Below, in pieces: positions 7,686 through 15,303 of a DNA stretch of 64,000 nt. Origin of the DNA: Occultella glacieicola (GTDB taxonomy: Bacteria > Actinomycetota > Actinomycetes > Actinomycetales > Beutenbergiaceae). The stretch is taken from contig NZ_SMNA01000001.1 of the NCBI RefSeq assembly GCF_004353825.1, forward strand, positions 186,001 to 250,000. Direction: 5' to 3'. The translations under genes were made by a program, and so were the position numbers. The notes under the pieces are model-generated. The model worked only from the letters and a program-made list of their open reading frames with translations. It was not told where the DNA came from and searched no databases. The first letter of the stretch is position 1, and the number at the start of each line of letters is the position of its first letter.

Positions 7686-9038
7686 GTGAGCGTCACCGAG
7701 ATGTCTCCGGCGCGGGAGAGCTTCGAGCGCACCCCGCCGCAGGACGTGGCCGCCGAGCAGAGCGTGATCGGCGGCATGCTCCTGTCCAAGGACGCGATCG
7801 CGGACGTGGTCGAGGTGCTCCGCGGCACCGACTTCTACCGCCCGGCGCACGAACTGATCTACGACGCGATCCTGGACCTGTACGGCCGCGGCGAGCCGGC
7901 CGACGCCGTCACCGTCTCCGCCGAACTCACCAAGCGCGGCGAGCTCACCCGCATCGGCGGCGCCCCGTACCTGCACACCCTGCTGTCCTCCGTGCCCACG
8001 GCGGCCAACGCCGGCTACTACGCCCGGATCGTGCGCGAGCGGGCCGTGCTGCGCCGCCTGGTGGACGCCGGCACCCGGATCGTGCAGCTGGGCTACGCCA
8101 CCGACGGCGGGGACGTCGACGAGCTGGTCAACACCGCCCAGGCCGAGGTGTACGCCGTCACCGAGCGACGCACCGCCGAGGACTACGTCCCGCTCAAGGA
8201 CGTCATCAACTCCACCATGGAGGAGATCGACGCCGCCTCCCACCGCGGCGAGGGGATGGTCGGGGTGCCGACCGGGTTCGCCGACCTCGACGCGCTCACC
8301 AACGGGCTGCACCCCGGGCAGATGATCGTGCTGGCGGCGCGACCAGCTGTGGGCAAAAGCACTATGGGACTCGATGTCGCCCGCGCTGCGTCCATCAAGA
8401 ACGGGCAGACGTCGGTCATCTTCTCCCTGGAGATGAGCCGCAACGAGATCGCGATGCGGATGCTCTCCGCGGAGTCGCAGGTGCCGCTGCAGAACATGCG
8501 CAAGGGCAACATGCGCGACGAGGACTGGACCCGGATGGCGCGCGCGATGGGCCGGGTGTCCGAGGCTCCGCTGTTCATCGACGACAGCCCGAACATGTCG
8601 CTGATGGAGATCCGCGCGAAGTGTCGACGGCTCAAGCAGCGCCACGACCTCAAGCTCGTCGTCATCGACTATCTCCAGCTGATGAGTTCGGGCAAGCGCG
8701 TGGAGTCCCGGCAGCAGGAGGTCTCCGAGTTCTCGCGTGCGCTGAAGCTGCTTGCCAAGGAGCTCGAGGTCCCGGTCATTGCGATTTCGCAGCTCAACCG
8801 GGGCTCCGAGCAGCGGACCGACAAGAAGCCGCAGATGAGCGACCTGCGTGAGAGCGGCAGCATCGAGCAGGACGCGGACGTCATCATCCTGCTCCACCGC
8901 GAGGACATGTACGAGAAGGAGTCCCCGCGCGCGGGTGAGGCGGACATGATCGTGGCCAAGCACCGAAACGGTCCCACGGACACGATCGTCGTGGCGTTCC
9001 AGGGCCACTACGCGCGGTTCGTGGACATGGCCCAGTAG
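7686..9038 (+). CDS. dnaB: Replicative DNA helicase DnaB
   Basis: 450 residues, the usual length for an intein-free DnaB. The N-terminal domain (PPQDVAAEQSVIGGMLL, residues ~18-34) binds primase. The C-terminal RecA-like motor has Walker A ARPAVGKST at ~218-226, Walker B LVVIDYLQLM at ~325-334, and the conserved AISQLNRGSE and DLRESGSIEQDAD segments. It unwinds DNA at the replication fork as a hexamer. The start is GTG at 7686, with GGAGG about 9 nt upstream. No intein interrupts the P-loop, where actinobacterial DnaB inteins often sit. The upstream region carries a cluster of DnaA boxes. Confidence 0.97.
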   Translation: MSVTEMSPARESFERTPPQDVAAEQSVIGGMLLSKDAIADVVEVLRGTDFYRPAHELIYDAILDLYGRGEPADAVTVSAELTKRGELTRIGGAPYLHTLLSSVPTAANAGYYARIVRERAVLRRLVDAGTRIVQLGYATDGGDVDELVNTAQAEVYAVTERRTAEDYVPLKDVINSTMEEIDAASHRGEGMVGVPTGFADLDALTNGLHPGQMIVLAARPAVGKSTMGLDVARAASIKNGQTSVIFSLEMSRNEIAMRMLSAESQVPLQNMRKGNMRDEDWTRMARAMGRVSEAPLFIDDSPNMSLMEIRAKCRRLKQRHDLKLVVIDYLQLMSSGKRVESRQQEVSEFSRALKLLAKELEVPVIAISQLNRGSEQRTDKKPQMSDLRESGSIEQDADVIILLHREDMYEKESPRAGEADMIVAKHRNGPTDTIVVAFQGHYARFVDMAQ

Positions 9039-9059
9039 TTGTGACGGGAGGTTCCTCAA

Positions 9060-9073
9060 GACGGCGGGCCGTC
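9060..9073 (+). terminator. Weak stem-loop after dnaB
   Basis: GACGG at 9060 pairs with CCGTC ending at 9073 around a CGGG loop, 21 nt after the dnaB stop. No T-tract follows. It may serve as an intrinsic terminator between the convergent dnaB and carotenoid operons, but the stem is short. Confidence 0.25.
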
Positions 9074-9174
9074 GCCATATTCGCGTGCCGCCGTGACCGG
9101 ATCTCCTTTCCGAGGGCGTGACCGGTGCGGTCTCGCGTGAGTGGACGCCAGCACGCCGTCGCCAGGCGGCTCGG

Positions 9175-9660
9175 TCATCGCGCGAGCCGTCCGAGCAGCG
9201 CGTCGATCCGGAACCGGTTGTAACGCTGGGTCACGATGAACGGCAGGTTGACCACGACGCCGTAGGTGATCAGCAGGGCAGCGGCGAGCGGCGGGTTCCA
9301 CAGCACGAACACGGGCCCACAGGCCATCGCCCACCAGTGCGCCAGCTCGGCCCGCCGGGTCTCGCGTGCGAAGAGTTCGAGGCCGGCGACGTCGCCCGCC
9401 GGCAGTTCCCGCTTACTGATCCCGCCGGCGAAGAGGGCCCCCGCCTCGGGCAGTCGGTCCTTCCAGCGGTGGATATGAAGCCGGCGCCGGTACCAGCGCC
9501 CGTTGTCCTCGAAGGGTCGTTGTCGCAGGAGCCAGCCGTCGCGCGCCAGCCGCTCATTGCCCAGGCGGTGGGCCGCGTAGCCGGTGAGGGCGTGGAACGC
9601 GCCCCACGCGAGGACGTCCACCAGGATGGTGACGACCTGCGGCATGACGAGCCGCAACAT
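9175..9660 (-). CDS. CrtO-like glycosyl-carotenoid acyltransferase
   Basis: 161 residues. It resembles the staphyloxanthin-type acyltransferase (CrtO, glycosyl-4,4'-diaponeurosporenoate acyltransferase family): LTGYAAHRLG near residue 25, the core LHIHRWKDRLPEAG at 61-74, FARETRRAELAHWW at 97-110, and flanking hydrophobic segments including PVFVLWNPP and a C-terminal ITYGVVVNLPFIVTQRYNR. The family esterifies the sugar of a glycosylated carotenoid with a fatty acid at the membrane. It is the last gene of the minus-strand carotenoid arm; its ATG overlaps the stop of the glycosyltransferase by 1 nt (TGATG), so the two are coupled. This is a different family from the ketolase that is also called CrtO. 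The substrate here is inferred from the neighbours. Confidence 0.8.
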   Translation of the reverse strand: MLRLVMPQVVTILVDVLAWGAFHALTGYAAHRLGNERLARDGWLLRQRPFEDNGRWYRRRLHIHRWKDRLPEAGALFAGGISKRELPAGDVAGLELFARETRRAELAHWWAMACGPVFVLWNPPLAAALLITYGVVVNLPFIVTQRYNRFRIDALLGRLAR

Positions 9661-10814
9661 CAGGCGCGACGCTCGGTCGAGTTCGGTCGGTCCACCGGCA
9701 CCTCGCGCCCACGCCACCGTACCGAGCGCCGCACGGTCGTGCGCACGACGGACCGGGCGAACACGAGGTCGAACGCCAGCAGCGGGACGGGGAAGAGCGC
9801 CCAGGTCCACCATCCGAACGAGCCCAGTCGGCGCAGCACCCACCGCAGCTGCCCGGAGACGGCCACCCAGGCGACCGCCCAGAGCGCCGGGTGACCGACA
9901 CCGAGCGGGACAGCATGCCCGGCCAGGAGTGCCCACGCCGCGAGGAGGGCGCCGACGGCGACGGCGTGGTGGGCGATCACCCAGGCAACTGCCGCGACCA
10001 CTGGCCCGGGGGCCGCGGCCGTGGCACCTGAGGCGAAGTTCTTGGTCCACCCGTCCGCCAGCTGTCGAATACCCCCGGGGTAGCTCCGCATCCGCACCGA
10101 CCGCCCCCCGATCGCGCATCGGACCGGCAGCCCGGCTCGGTCATAGGCGGCGGCCAGTTCGACGTCATCCAGGATCTCGTGTCGGACGGCAGCGTGGCCG
10201 CCGACCCGTTCGTAGTGGGCTCGCGAGGTCAGCAGGCAGGGCCCGAACGCCAGCGGCCGGCCACGCGGGCGCCGGCGGAAGGCGCCGCTCGCGAGGACCG
10301 AGACCGCGTTGAAGTACGCCGACAGGTGTTCGTACGGCTCGCCCACGGTGTGGAACGGCTGGATCGAGACGAGGCCGGGATACCTGTCGTGCAGGGCCAG
10401 TAGCCCAGCCAGTGCGTGCGGCGCGAGGACCGTGTCCGCGTCGAGGAAGAGCAGCAGGTCGGCACTCGTGGCCAAGGCCCCGACGTGACAGGCCCACGCC
10501 TTCCCGGTCCACCCGGCCGGCGGGTCCCCTGCCGGCAGCACGGTGGCGCCGCCGGCCCGCGCGACGGACGCGGTCGCATCGCGTGAGGCGTCGTCGACCA
10601 CCACGACCTCGCGGACGCCTCCGTCGACCCGGTGCACGGACCGCAGAAGGGCGGGCAGCACGGCCTCCTCGTCCCGCGCCGGTACGACGACCGAGACTGT
10701 GGCGCCGGTCAGGCGTCGCTCGGCGGTGTCGGGGAGCGTCCTGAGGTCACGCGCCAGCCGGCTCGCCGCCACGAGAGCGGCGAGAAGGAGCGCCCCGATG
10801 AGCAGGTCAGCCAC
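9660..10814 (-). CDS. CrtQ-like family 2 glycosyltransferase
   Basis: 384 residues from the GTG at 10814, which overlaps the P450 stop by 8 nt; an ATG at 10856 would add 14 non-hydrophobic residues ahead of the N-terminal membrane helix. It has a GT-A fold, family 2: VVVPARDEEAVLPALLRS (~29-46), VVVDDASRDAT, a DXD motif in LLFLDADT, FGPCLLTSRAHYERVGGH, and ILDDVELAAAYDRAG. Three or four membrane segments follow at the C-terminus. This is the layout of 4,4'-diaponeurosporenoate glycosyltransferase CrtQ. The likely reaction is transfer of a hexose to a hydroxylated carotenoid, preparing it for the acyltransferase encoded next. The sugar and acceptor cannot be read from sequence. Confidence 0.8.
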   Translation of the reverse strand: MADLLIGALLLAALVAASRLARDLRTLPDTAERRLTGATVSVVVPARDEEAVLPALLRSVHRVDGGVREVVVVDDASRDATASVARAGGATVLPAGDPPAGWTGKAWACHVGALATSADLLLFLDADTVLAPHALAGLLALHDRYPGLVSIQPFHTVGEPYEHLSAYFNAVSVLASGAFRRRPRGRPLAFGPCLLTSRAHYERVGGHAAVRHEILDDVELAAAYDRAGLPVRCAIGGRSVRMRSYPGGIRQLADGWTKNFASGATAAAPGPVVAAVAWVIAHHAVAVGALLAAWALLAGHAVPLGVGHPALWAVAWVAVSGQLRWVLRRLGSFGWWTWALFPVPLLAFDLVFARSVVRTTVRRSVRWRGREVPVDRPNSTERRA

Positions 10815-12192
10815 GGGCCACTCGCGCGAGCGGACGGACCAGGAGCGGCATCCCACCGGCCGGGTGCACCGCGACCTGCGCCTGCGCGGCGGGACGGGTC
10901 CAGCCCGGCGGCACCTCGACCCGGTAGCGGGAAAGTAGCCTGCTCAACACGACCACCATCTCGCCGAGCGCAAACTCACGGCCGATGCACAGCCGCGGTC
11001 CCTGACCGAACGGGAGGTAGCCCGACGGCGCACCTCGGGCGGCGAGGAACCGCTCCGGACGGAACGCCAGGGGCTCGGGCCAGGACTCGCGGCGTCGGTG
11101 CACGAGCCACGGGCTCAGGATCACCAGCGTGCCGCCGGGCACGTCCCGTCCGCCGATGACATCGGGCCCGTGCGCCCGCCGGGACAACGCCCACGCCGGC
11201 GGGAACAGCCGCAACGACTCATCGACGACGGCACGCGTCCACGGCAGCGTCTCGCGATGGCCCAGGAGCGAGACCGGTCCGGAGTGTTCGGAAAGCTCGC
11301 CGCGCAGCCTGTCCTGGACCGCCTGGTCCTCCGCCAGCAGCATCAGTGTCCAGGCGAGCGCTGCCGCCACGGTCTCGTGGCCCGCGATCACCATCGTCAC
11401 CAGCTCGTGGCGGATCTCGGCGTCGGTGAGCTCGCTGTCGATCAGCAGCCCGAGCAGGTCGCCTCCGTGCGGTTCGTCCACCGACGACCGGCGCTGTCGC
11501 CGCCGCTCGGCGATGAGTTCGGCGGAGATCGCGTCCAGCCGTCGTCGCGTCGCGCGCAGCCGCAGGTTCGTGGAGCTCGGTACCCACGACGCGGACGGGA
11601 GCACCGAGCGGCCCAGGCGTACCACCAGCGTCGCCGCGTCGCTGGTGGCGTCCAGCAGGCGCTGCGCGTGCTCCGAGAGGTCTGCGGAGAACAGGGCCCG
11701 GCCGACCGCGTCGAGCCCGACCCGGTGCACGAGGCTCGCGACGTCGACCAGGCCGGCGGAGAAGGACCGGCCGAGCCGCTCGGTGATGGCGGCGTCGGAA
11801 GCGGCACGCACCTGCTCGGCGACAGCATCGAGTCGCCGATGGTGGAAGGCGGGGGCGGCCAGACGCCGGTGCTCGATCCAGTTCGGCTCGGACGACGCCA
11901 GGAGCCCGGGCCCGGTCACCCGGGCGAGAGCCGCATACTGCACGGTCTCCTTGCTCCAGTTGCGTGCGGCGGTCTGGAGCACATGCCGCACGTCGGCGGG
12001 GTCGTTGGCCAGCAGCACCGGTGGTCCGGGGACCGGGAAGGCGACGAGGTCTCCGTACCGCTGCGTGACGTCGGTCAGGAACGTGAGCGGGTCCGCGCGG
12101 ACCGAACGGAAGGCACGGGCCATGTCCCACGTGCTCGGGCCGGGGACGCCGATGTCCGTGGGTTTCATCGCCTGTGGCCACGCGCGGCTCAC
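10807..12192 (-). CDS. Cytochrome P450, probable carotenoid ring hydroxylase (CYP175A1-like)
   Basis: 461 residues from a GTG at 12192 that overlaps the upstream cyclase stop as GTGA and has GAGGAGG about 7 nt upstream. The I-helix motif AGHET is at 270-274, ExxR (ESLR) at 325-328, and the heme loop FGQGPRLCIG at 395-404 with Cys402 as ligand. Several stretches recall Thermus CYP175A1, the beta-carotene 3-hydroxylase: VQYAALARVTGPGLL, LRLFPPAWALSRR, FRPERFLAARGAPSGYLPFG and CIGREFALGE. That comparison is from memory of the family, not a search. Its position between the lycopene cyclase subunits and the glycosyltransferase fits a step that adds the hydroxyl later glycosylated. No ferredoxin or ferredoxin reductase gene is adjacent. 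Confidence 0.82.
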   Translation of the reverse strand: MSRAWPQAMKPTDIGVPGPSTWDMARAFRSVRADPLTFLTDVTQRYGDLVAFPVPGPPVLLANDPADVRHVLQTAARNWSKETVQYAALARVTGPGLLASSEPNWIEHRRLAAPAFHHRRLDAVAEQVRAASDAAITERLGRSFSAGLVDVASLVHRVGLDAVGRALFSADLSEHAQRLLDATSDAATLVVRLGRSVLPSASWVPSSTNLRLRATRRRLDAISAELIAERRRQRRSSVDEPHGGDLLGLLIDSELTDAEIRHELVTMVIAGHETVAAALAWTLMLLAEDQAVQDRLRGELSEHSGPVSLLGHRETLPWTRAVVDESLRLFPPAWALSRRAHGPDVIGGRDVPGGTLVILSPWLVHRRRESWPEPLAFRPERFLAARGAPSGYLPFGQGPRLCIGREFALGEMVVVLSRLLSRYRVEVPPGWTRPAAQAQVAVHPAGGMPLLVRPLARVARG

Positions 12193-12536
12193 GTCACATC
12201 CTCCTCTGTCGCCTCGTTCCTCCGCGCGCCCAGCCACACCCAGACGGCGCACGAGGTGAGCACCAGCCCGAACCCGAAGGCCAGGTCCTCGACCGGTGCG
12301 TAGACGAGGCGACCGTCGCCGAAGAGGCGGATGTCCCCGCTGCCGAGGATGGTGTCCGGGTCGTAACGGACGATCCCGCGACCGGTGAGCCAGCCGTTGG
12401 TCAGGAGCTGGAAGAACACGATGATGCCGTAGGCCGACCACCACACCGTCGACGTCGTGAGGCGGGTGCGCAGCACCCACCGGTCGAGCACGATTGCGGC
12501 CAGAACCGCGAGTGCGCAGATCGCCGTGTAGGTCAC
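12189..12536 (-). CDS. crtYd: Lycopene cyclase subunit, second half (CrtYd/CrtYf-type)
   Basis: 115 residues with three hydrophobic segments and the family motif APVEDLAFGF near residues 80-89; GWLTGRGIVRYDP is also typical. It is one half of the heterodimeric actinobacterial carotenoid cyclase. The GTG start at 12536 overlaps the stop of the partner subunit by 4 nt (GTGA), and its own stop overlaps the P450 start the same way, so three proteins are translationally chained. With CrtYc it cyclises lycopene (or a longer C45/C50 precursor) in the membrane. Ring type (beta, gamma or epsilon) cannot be deduced. No CrtEb-like prenyltransferase is present, which favours a C40 product. Confidence 0.85.
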   Translation of the reverse strand: MTYTAICALAVLAAIVLDRWVLRTRLTTSTVWWSAYGIIVFFQLLTNGWLTGRGIVRYDPDTILGSGDIRLFGDGRLVYAPVEDLAFGFGLVLTSCAVWVWLGARRNEATEEDVT

Positions 12537-12889
12537 TCGGCCTCCCGGCGCCGAAGGCCACCGCGTGAGCGGACGACCCGGACCGACTCGAACGTCAGCA
12601 CGGAGACCAGCGGGATGACGACGAAGAAGCTGATCTCCTCGAGCGGTAGCCCGGCCAGCCGCCACGGCAGCGTCTGCTCGTCGTCGAACCACCAGTGCCC
12701 GACGGTGGTCGCGTAGAGGTCCCAGAGGAGGAAGGGGGTCCCCGCGGCGAGAATCGTCAACAGCAGCCGGGACGGCTGCCGCAGTACCCGGAGCCGGAAG
12801 ATGAGGATCAACGGCAGAGTGCCCACCAGGCAGAAGGCGAGCATGGCGACGTAGGACCAATGGTCCCAGCCGATCTGTTCTGCGGTCAC
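12533..12889 (-). CDS. crtYc: Lycopene cyclase subunit, first half (CrtYc/CrtYe-type)
   Basis: 118 residues, three membrane segments and the hallmark LPLEEISFFVVIPL (residues ~80-93), where the paired glutamates are the conserved acid residues of this cyclase family. LWDLYATTVGHWWFDD is also characteristic. It starts with GTG at 12889; a GGAGG element lies about 11 nt upstream, within the 88-nt gap after the SDR gene. It works only together with CrtYd, encoded immediately downstream. Confidence 0.87.
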   Translation of the reverse strand: MTAEQIGWDHWSYVAMLAFCLVGTLPLILIFRLRVLRQPSRLLLTILAAGTPFLLWDLYATTVGHWWFDDEQTLPWRLAGLPLEEISFFVVIPLVSVLTFESVRVVRSRGGLRRREAE

Positions 12890-12977
12890 TGGACCACCAT
12901 CCTCCGGTCAGGTGTTCTCCGGCAGGGCGCTGAGGCATCGCCGATGAGAGAGCCGTCGAGCATTTCCAGGGCACCGG

Positions 12978-14480
12978 TCACCTCGGTCGCCGCCCGGTCG
13001 GGACGTCATCGGTGCTGGCCCGTTCGGCTGCCCGGGCGATGTTGCGCTGCATGCCACCGAAGACGATGCCGTGGAACGGCAGGATGGCCCACCAATACGC
13101 TTGGCCGACCAACCCGCGGGGATAGAAGATCGCGCGCTGTCGAAACGTGGCGCCCTGAGCCGCGTCCTCCACGGAGAGTTCCAGCCAGGCGAGTCCCGGT
13201 AGCCGCATCTCGGCCCGCAACCGCAGCAGGCGTCCCGGGACGACAGCCTCCACCCGCCACCAATCGAGTGCGTCGCCAGGAGTGAGGCGGTGCGGGTCGC
13301 GGCGCCCGCGCCGCAGCCCCGGCCCGCCGAACAGGCGATCCATGACGCCTCGTGCCACCCATCCGAGGCGCCAGGAGTACCAGCCGTGCGCGCCACCGAT
13401 GCCCTCGATCACCGACCAGAGTGCCTCCGGGTGGCTGTTCACCTGGCGCGACCGGTCGTCCACCTGCAGGCTTCCGCCGGACCAGTCGGGATCTTCGGGG
13501 AGCGGTTCCGAGGGGGCTCCGTGCGTCGAGGCGGACGCCCAGTTGGTGCGGACGTCCATGTCGCGGATCTTCGCCAGCGCCAACTCGATGGCCCGGTCGA
13601 AACCGGTGAGGCCCTCAGGTGGATCGGGAACGTACGTCTTGATGTCGTCCTCCTTGGCCACCACCTCATGCACCAGGGATCCGACCAGGGGCCGTGCGAT
13701 CGCCGGGGGCACGGGAGTGACCAGTCCGACCCACAGGCTTGCCAGACGTGGAGTGAGGACCGGGACGGCCCGGATGATGCGGGGAGGCAGTCCTGCCACG
13801 GCGGCGTAGCGCTGCATCATGGCGCGGTAGGACAGCACCTCCGGCCCGCCGATGTCGAACGCTCGGTTCACGGTCTCCGGCATGTCTGCGGCGCCCACGA
13901 GGTAGCGCAGCACATCACGGACCGCGATGGGTTGAATGCGGTTGTTGATCCAACGCGGAGCGACCATCGCAGGTAACCGCTCCGTGAGGTAGCGCATCAT
14001 CTCGAACGACGCACTCCCGGAACCGAGGATCACGGCCGCTTGGAGCACGGTGGTCGGAACGCCGCCGTCGAGCAGGATCTCACCGACCTCCCGACGGGAC
14101 TCCAGATGGGCGGAGAGCCGTTCGCCGCGGGGATGGATGCCACCGAGGTAGATCACCCGGTGGACCCCGGCCTCCCGGGCGGTGGCGGCGAACCCGCGAG
14201 CAGTGTGACTGTCGCGATCGGCGAACCCTTTCCCGGTGCCCAGTGCGTGGATCAGGTAGTAGGCAACCTCCACGCCTTCCAGTGCCCGGCGTAGATCGGC
14301 GCGTGAGGTGGCATCGCCGGTGACCACCTCCACGTCATCGACCCAATCGCGGGCGTCGACTCTTTCGGGGTGCCGAGCCAGGACGCGCACGGCAAATCCG
14401 GCGGTGAGCAGTTCTGGTACCAGCCGGCCACCGATGTAGCCGCTGGCGCCCGTGACGAGGACGAGGCGGGTGCTGCTCAT
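12978..14480 (-). CDS. Atypical short-chain dehydrogenase fused to a DUF2867 domain
   Basis: 500 residues. The N-terminal ~300 residues are an NmrA-like extended SDR with the nucleotide loop VTGASGYIGGRLVPELL (8-24). The second half (~340-490) matches DUF2867: WSVIEGIGGAHGWYSW, LTPGDALDWWRVEAV and RAIFYPRGLVGQAYWWAILPFH. DUF2867 belongs to the START/SRPBCC-like folds that hold hydrophobic ligands. The gene is coupled to marR by a TGATG overlap and leads the carotenoid-modifying genes. Such fusions recur in actinobacterial carotenoid loci, but their reaction is not established. A role in carotenoid or quinone redox chemistry, or in ligand handling, is possible. Confidence 0.75.
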   Translation of the reverse strand: MSSTRLVLVTGASGYIGGRLVPELLTAGFAVRVLARHPERVDARDWVDDVEVVTGDATSRADLRRALEGVEVAYYLIHALGTGKGFADRDSHTARGFAATAREAGVHRVIYLGGIHPRGERLSAHLESRREVGEILLDGGVPTTVLQAAVILGSGSASFEMMRYLTERLPAMVAPRWINNRIQPIAVRDVLRYLVGAADMPETVNRAFDIGGPEVLSYRAMMQRYAAVAGLPPRIIRAVPVLTPRLASLWVGLVTPVPPAIARPLVGSLVHEVVAKEDDIKTYVPDPPEGLTGFDRAIELALAKIRDMDVRTNWASASTHGAPSEPLPEDPDWSGGSLQVDDRSRQVNSHPEALWSVIEGIGGAHGWYSWRLGWVARGVMDRLFGGPGLRRGRRDPHRLTPGDALDWWRVEAVVPGRLLRLRAEMRLPGLAWLELSVEDAAQGATFRQRAIFYPRGLVGQAYWWAILPFHGIVFGGMQRNIARAAERASTDDVPTGRRPR

Positions 14481-15064
14481 CAGGTCGTCCTCCGCGGGTC
14501 GGCATCCGCTTCGGGGTCGGTGTGAGGTGCTGTCGCGACGTCCTGATCCAGATCCGGATCGGGGCGTAGCGGCGCAATCTCGCCCGCGTGATCCAGTTGG
14601 GCCGCCATGCGCCGCAGGAACTGGACGACGGCGGGTCGAGCGTGCGAAGGCACGTCGCGGGCGATCTCTGCCATCCGGGCGTGCATCGGCGCCAGGCGCT
14701 CGCGCACCTCCTCGTGGGCGTGCTGAGTGGCGCTGATCAGGAGCGAGCGCCGGTCGGTGGGGTGTGGTGCCCGTTCGAGGTGCCCCGACCTCGTGAGGCG
14801 GTCCAGCAGTTTGGTGGTCGACGCCGTCGAGATGTGCAGATGTGCGGCCACGCCGCGAGGGGTGGCCAACTCGTCCCGGTTCTGTGCCGAGATGACGAAC
14901 TGCAGGGCCTGCAGGTCCCTGACGTTCATCCGCATGCTGGCGCTGACCCGCTGACGCAGTTCCTGGTCCGACGATCGAAACACCCGCAACGCCTCCAACA
15001 TCGCCACCACGAGGTCGTCGTCCTGGTGCCGGTAGGCCCCGGTCGACGGGATGGTCGGTTCCAT
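14480..15064 (-). CDS. MarR-family regulator of the carotenoid locus (CrtR-like)
   Basis: 194 residues with a MarR winged helix: LQALQFVISAQNRDELATP, VAAHLHISTASTTKLLDRL as the recognition helix region, and the wing RSGHLERAPHPTDRRS. The C-terminal ~35 residues are acidic and probably disordered. It is the first gene of the minus-strand arm and is divergent from crtE, the position held by CrtR of Corynebacterium glutamicum, a MarR-type repressor whose effector is geranylgeranyl diphosphate. Autorepression together with repression of crtE is the natural prediction. A long dyad at 15071-15110 lies directly upstream of its start. Confidence 0.85.
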   Translation of the reverse strand: MEPTIPSTGAYRHQDDDLVVAMLEALRVFRSSDQELRQRVSASMRMNVRDLQALQFVISAQNRDELATPRGVAAHLHISTASTTKLLDRLTRSGHLERAPHPTDRRSLLISATQHAHEEVRERLAPMHARMAEIARDVPSHARPAVVQFLRRMAAQLDHAGEIAPLRPDPDLDQDVATAPHTDPEADADPRRTT

Positions 15065-15070
15065 GTTCGT

Positions 15071-15110
15071 GATGCTACCTTAGGTTACTACTAGACGGGC
15101 TAACAGCATC
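15071..15110. promoter_or_regulatory. Inverted repeat between marR and crtE arms (candidate MarR operator)
   Basis: GATGCT (15071-15076) and AGCATC (15105-15110) form outer arms, and an inner TTAG (15080-15083) pairs with CTAA (15100-15103). The compact palindrome ACCT-T-AGGT lies at 15077-15085. The element begins 6 nt upstream of the marR ATG and is AT-richer than its surroundings, so it probably covers the promoter of one or both arms. Confidence 0.5.
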
Positions 15111-15126
15111 CCAAGGGAGCAAGCAG

Positions 15127-15303
15127 ATGCGACGAGACGACCTCGATGACGAGACCCGGCTCGACGCAGGCCACCCCGGTGGCGCGGCGCCGACGGCGGC
15201 CGGGAGATGCTCGCGGCGACGCGAGCGTCGAGGCAACGACGCCGCCCTGCCCCAGGTCCGACGCTGCGTGATGCCGGTGGCGCGGCCGGAGTGTGTCCGA
15301 TGA
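15127..15303 (+). CDS. Small upstream ORF coupled to crtE, function unknown
   Basis: A 58-codon ORF preceded by AAGGGAG about 8 nt before its ATG. Its TGA overlaps the crtE ATG as ATGA (15300-15303). The product is Arg-rich (MRRDDLDDETRLDAGHP...) with no recognised domain or signal. Use of CGA and AGA codons is less biased than in neighbouring genes, so it may be a leader whose translation delivers ribosomes to crtE rather than a functional protein. Good ribosome-binding site and exact coupling are the only support. Confidence 0.4.
   Translation: MRRDDLDDETRLDAGHPGGAAPTAAGRCSRRRERRGNDAALPQVRRCVMPVARPECVR

Noticed and set aside
9175-9660. Carotenoid ketolase named CrtO
   Set aside because: The ketolase CrtO is a ~500-residue CrtI-like FAD enzyme. 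This 161-residue membrane protein belongs to the unrelated acyltransferase family of the same name.
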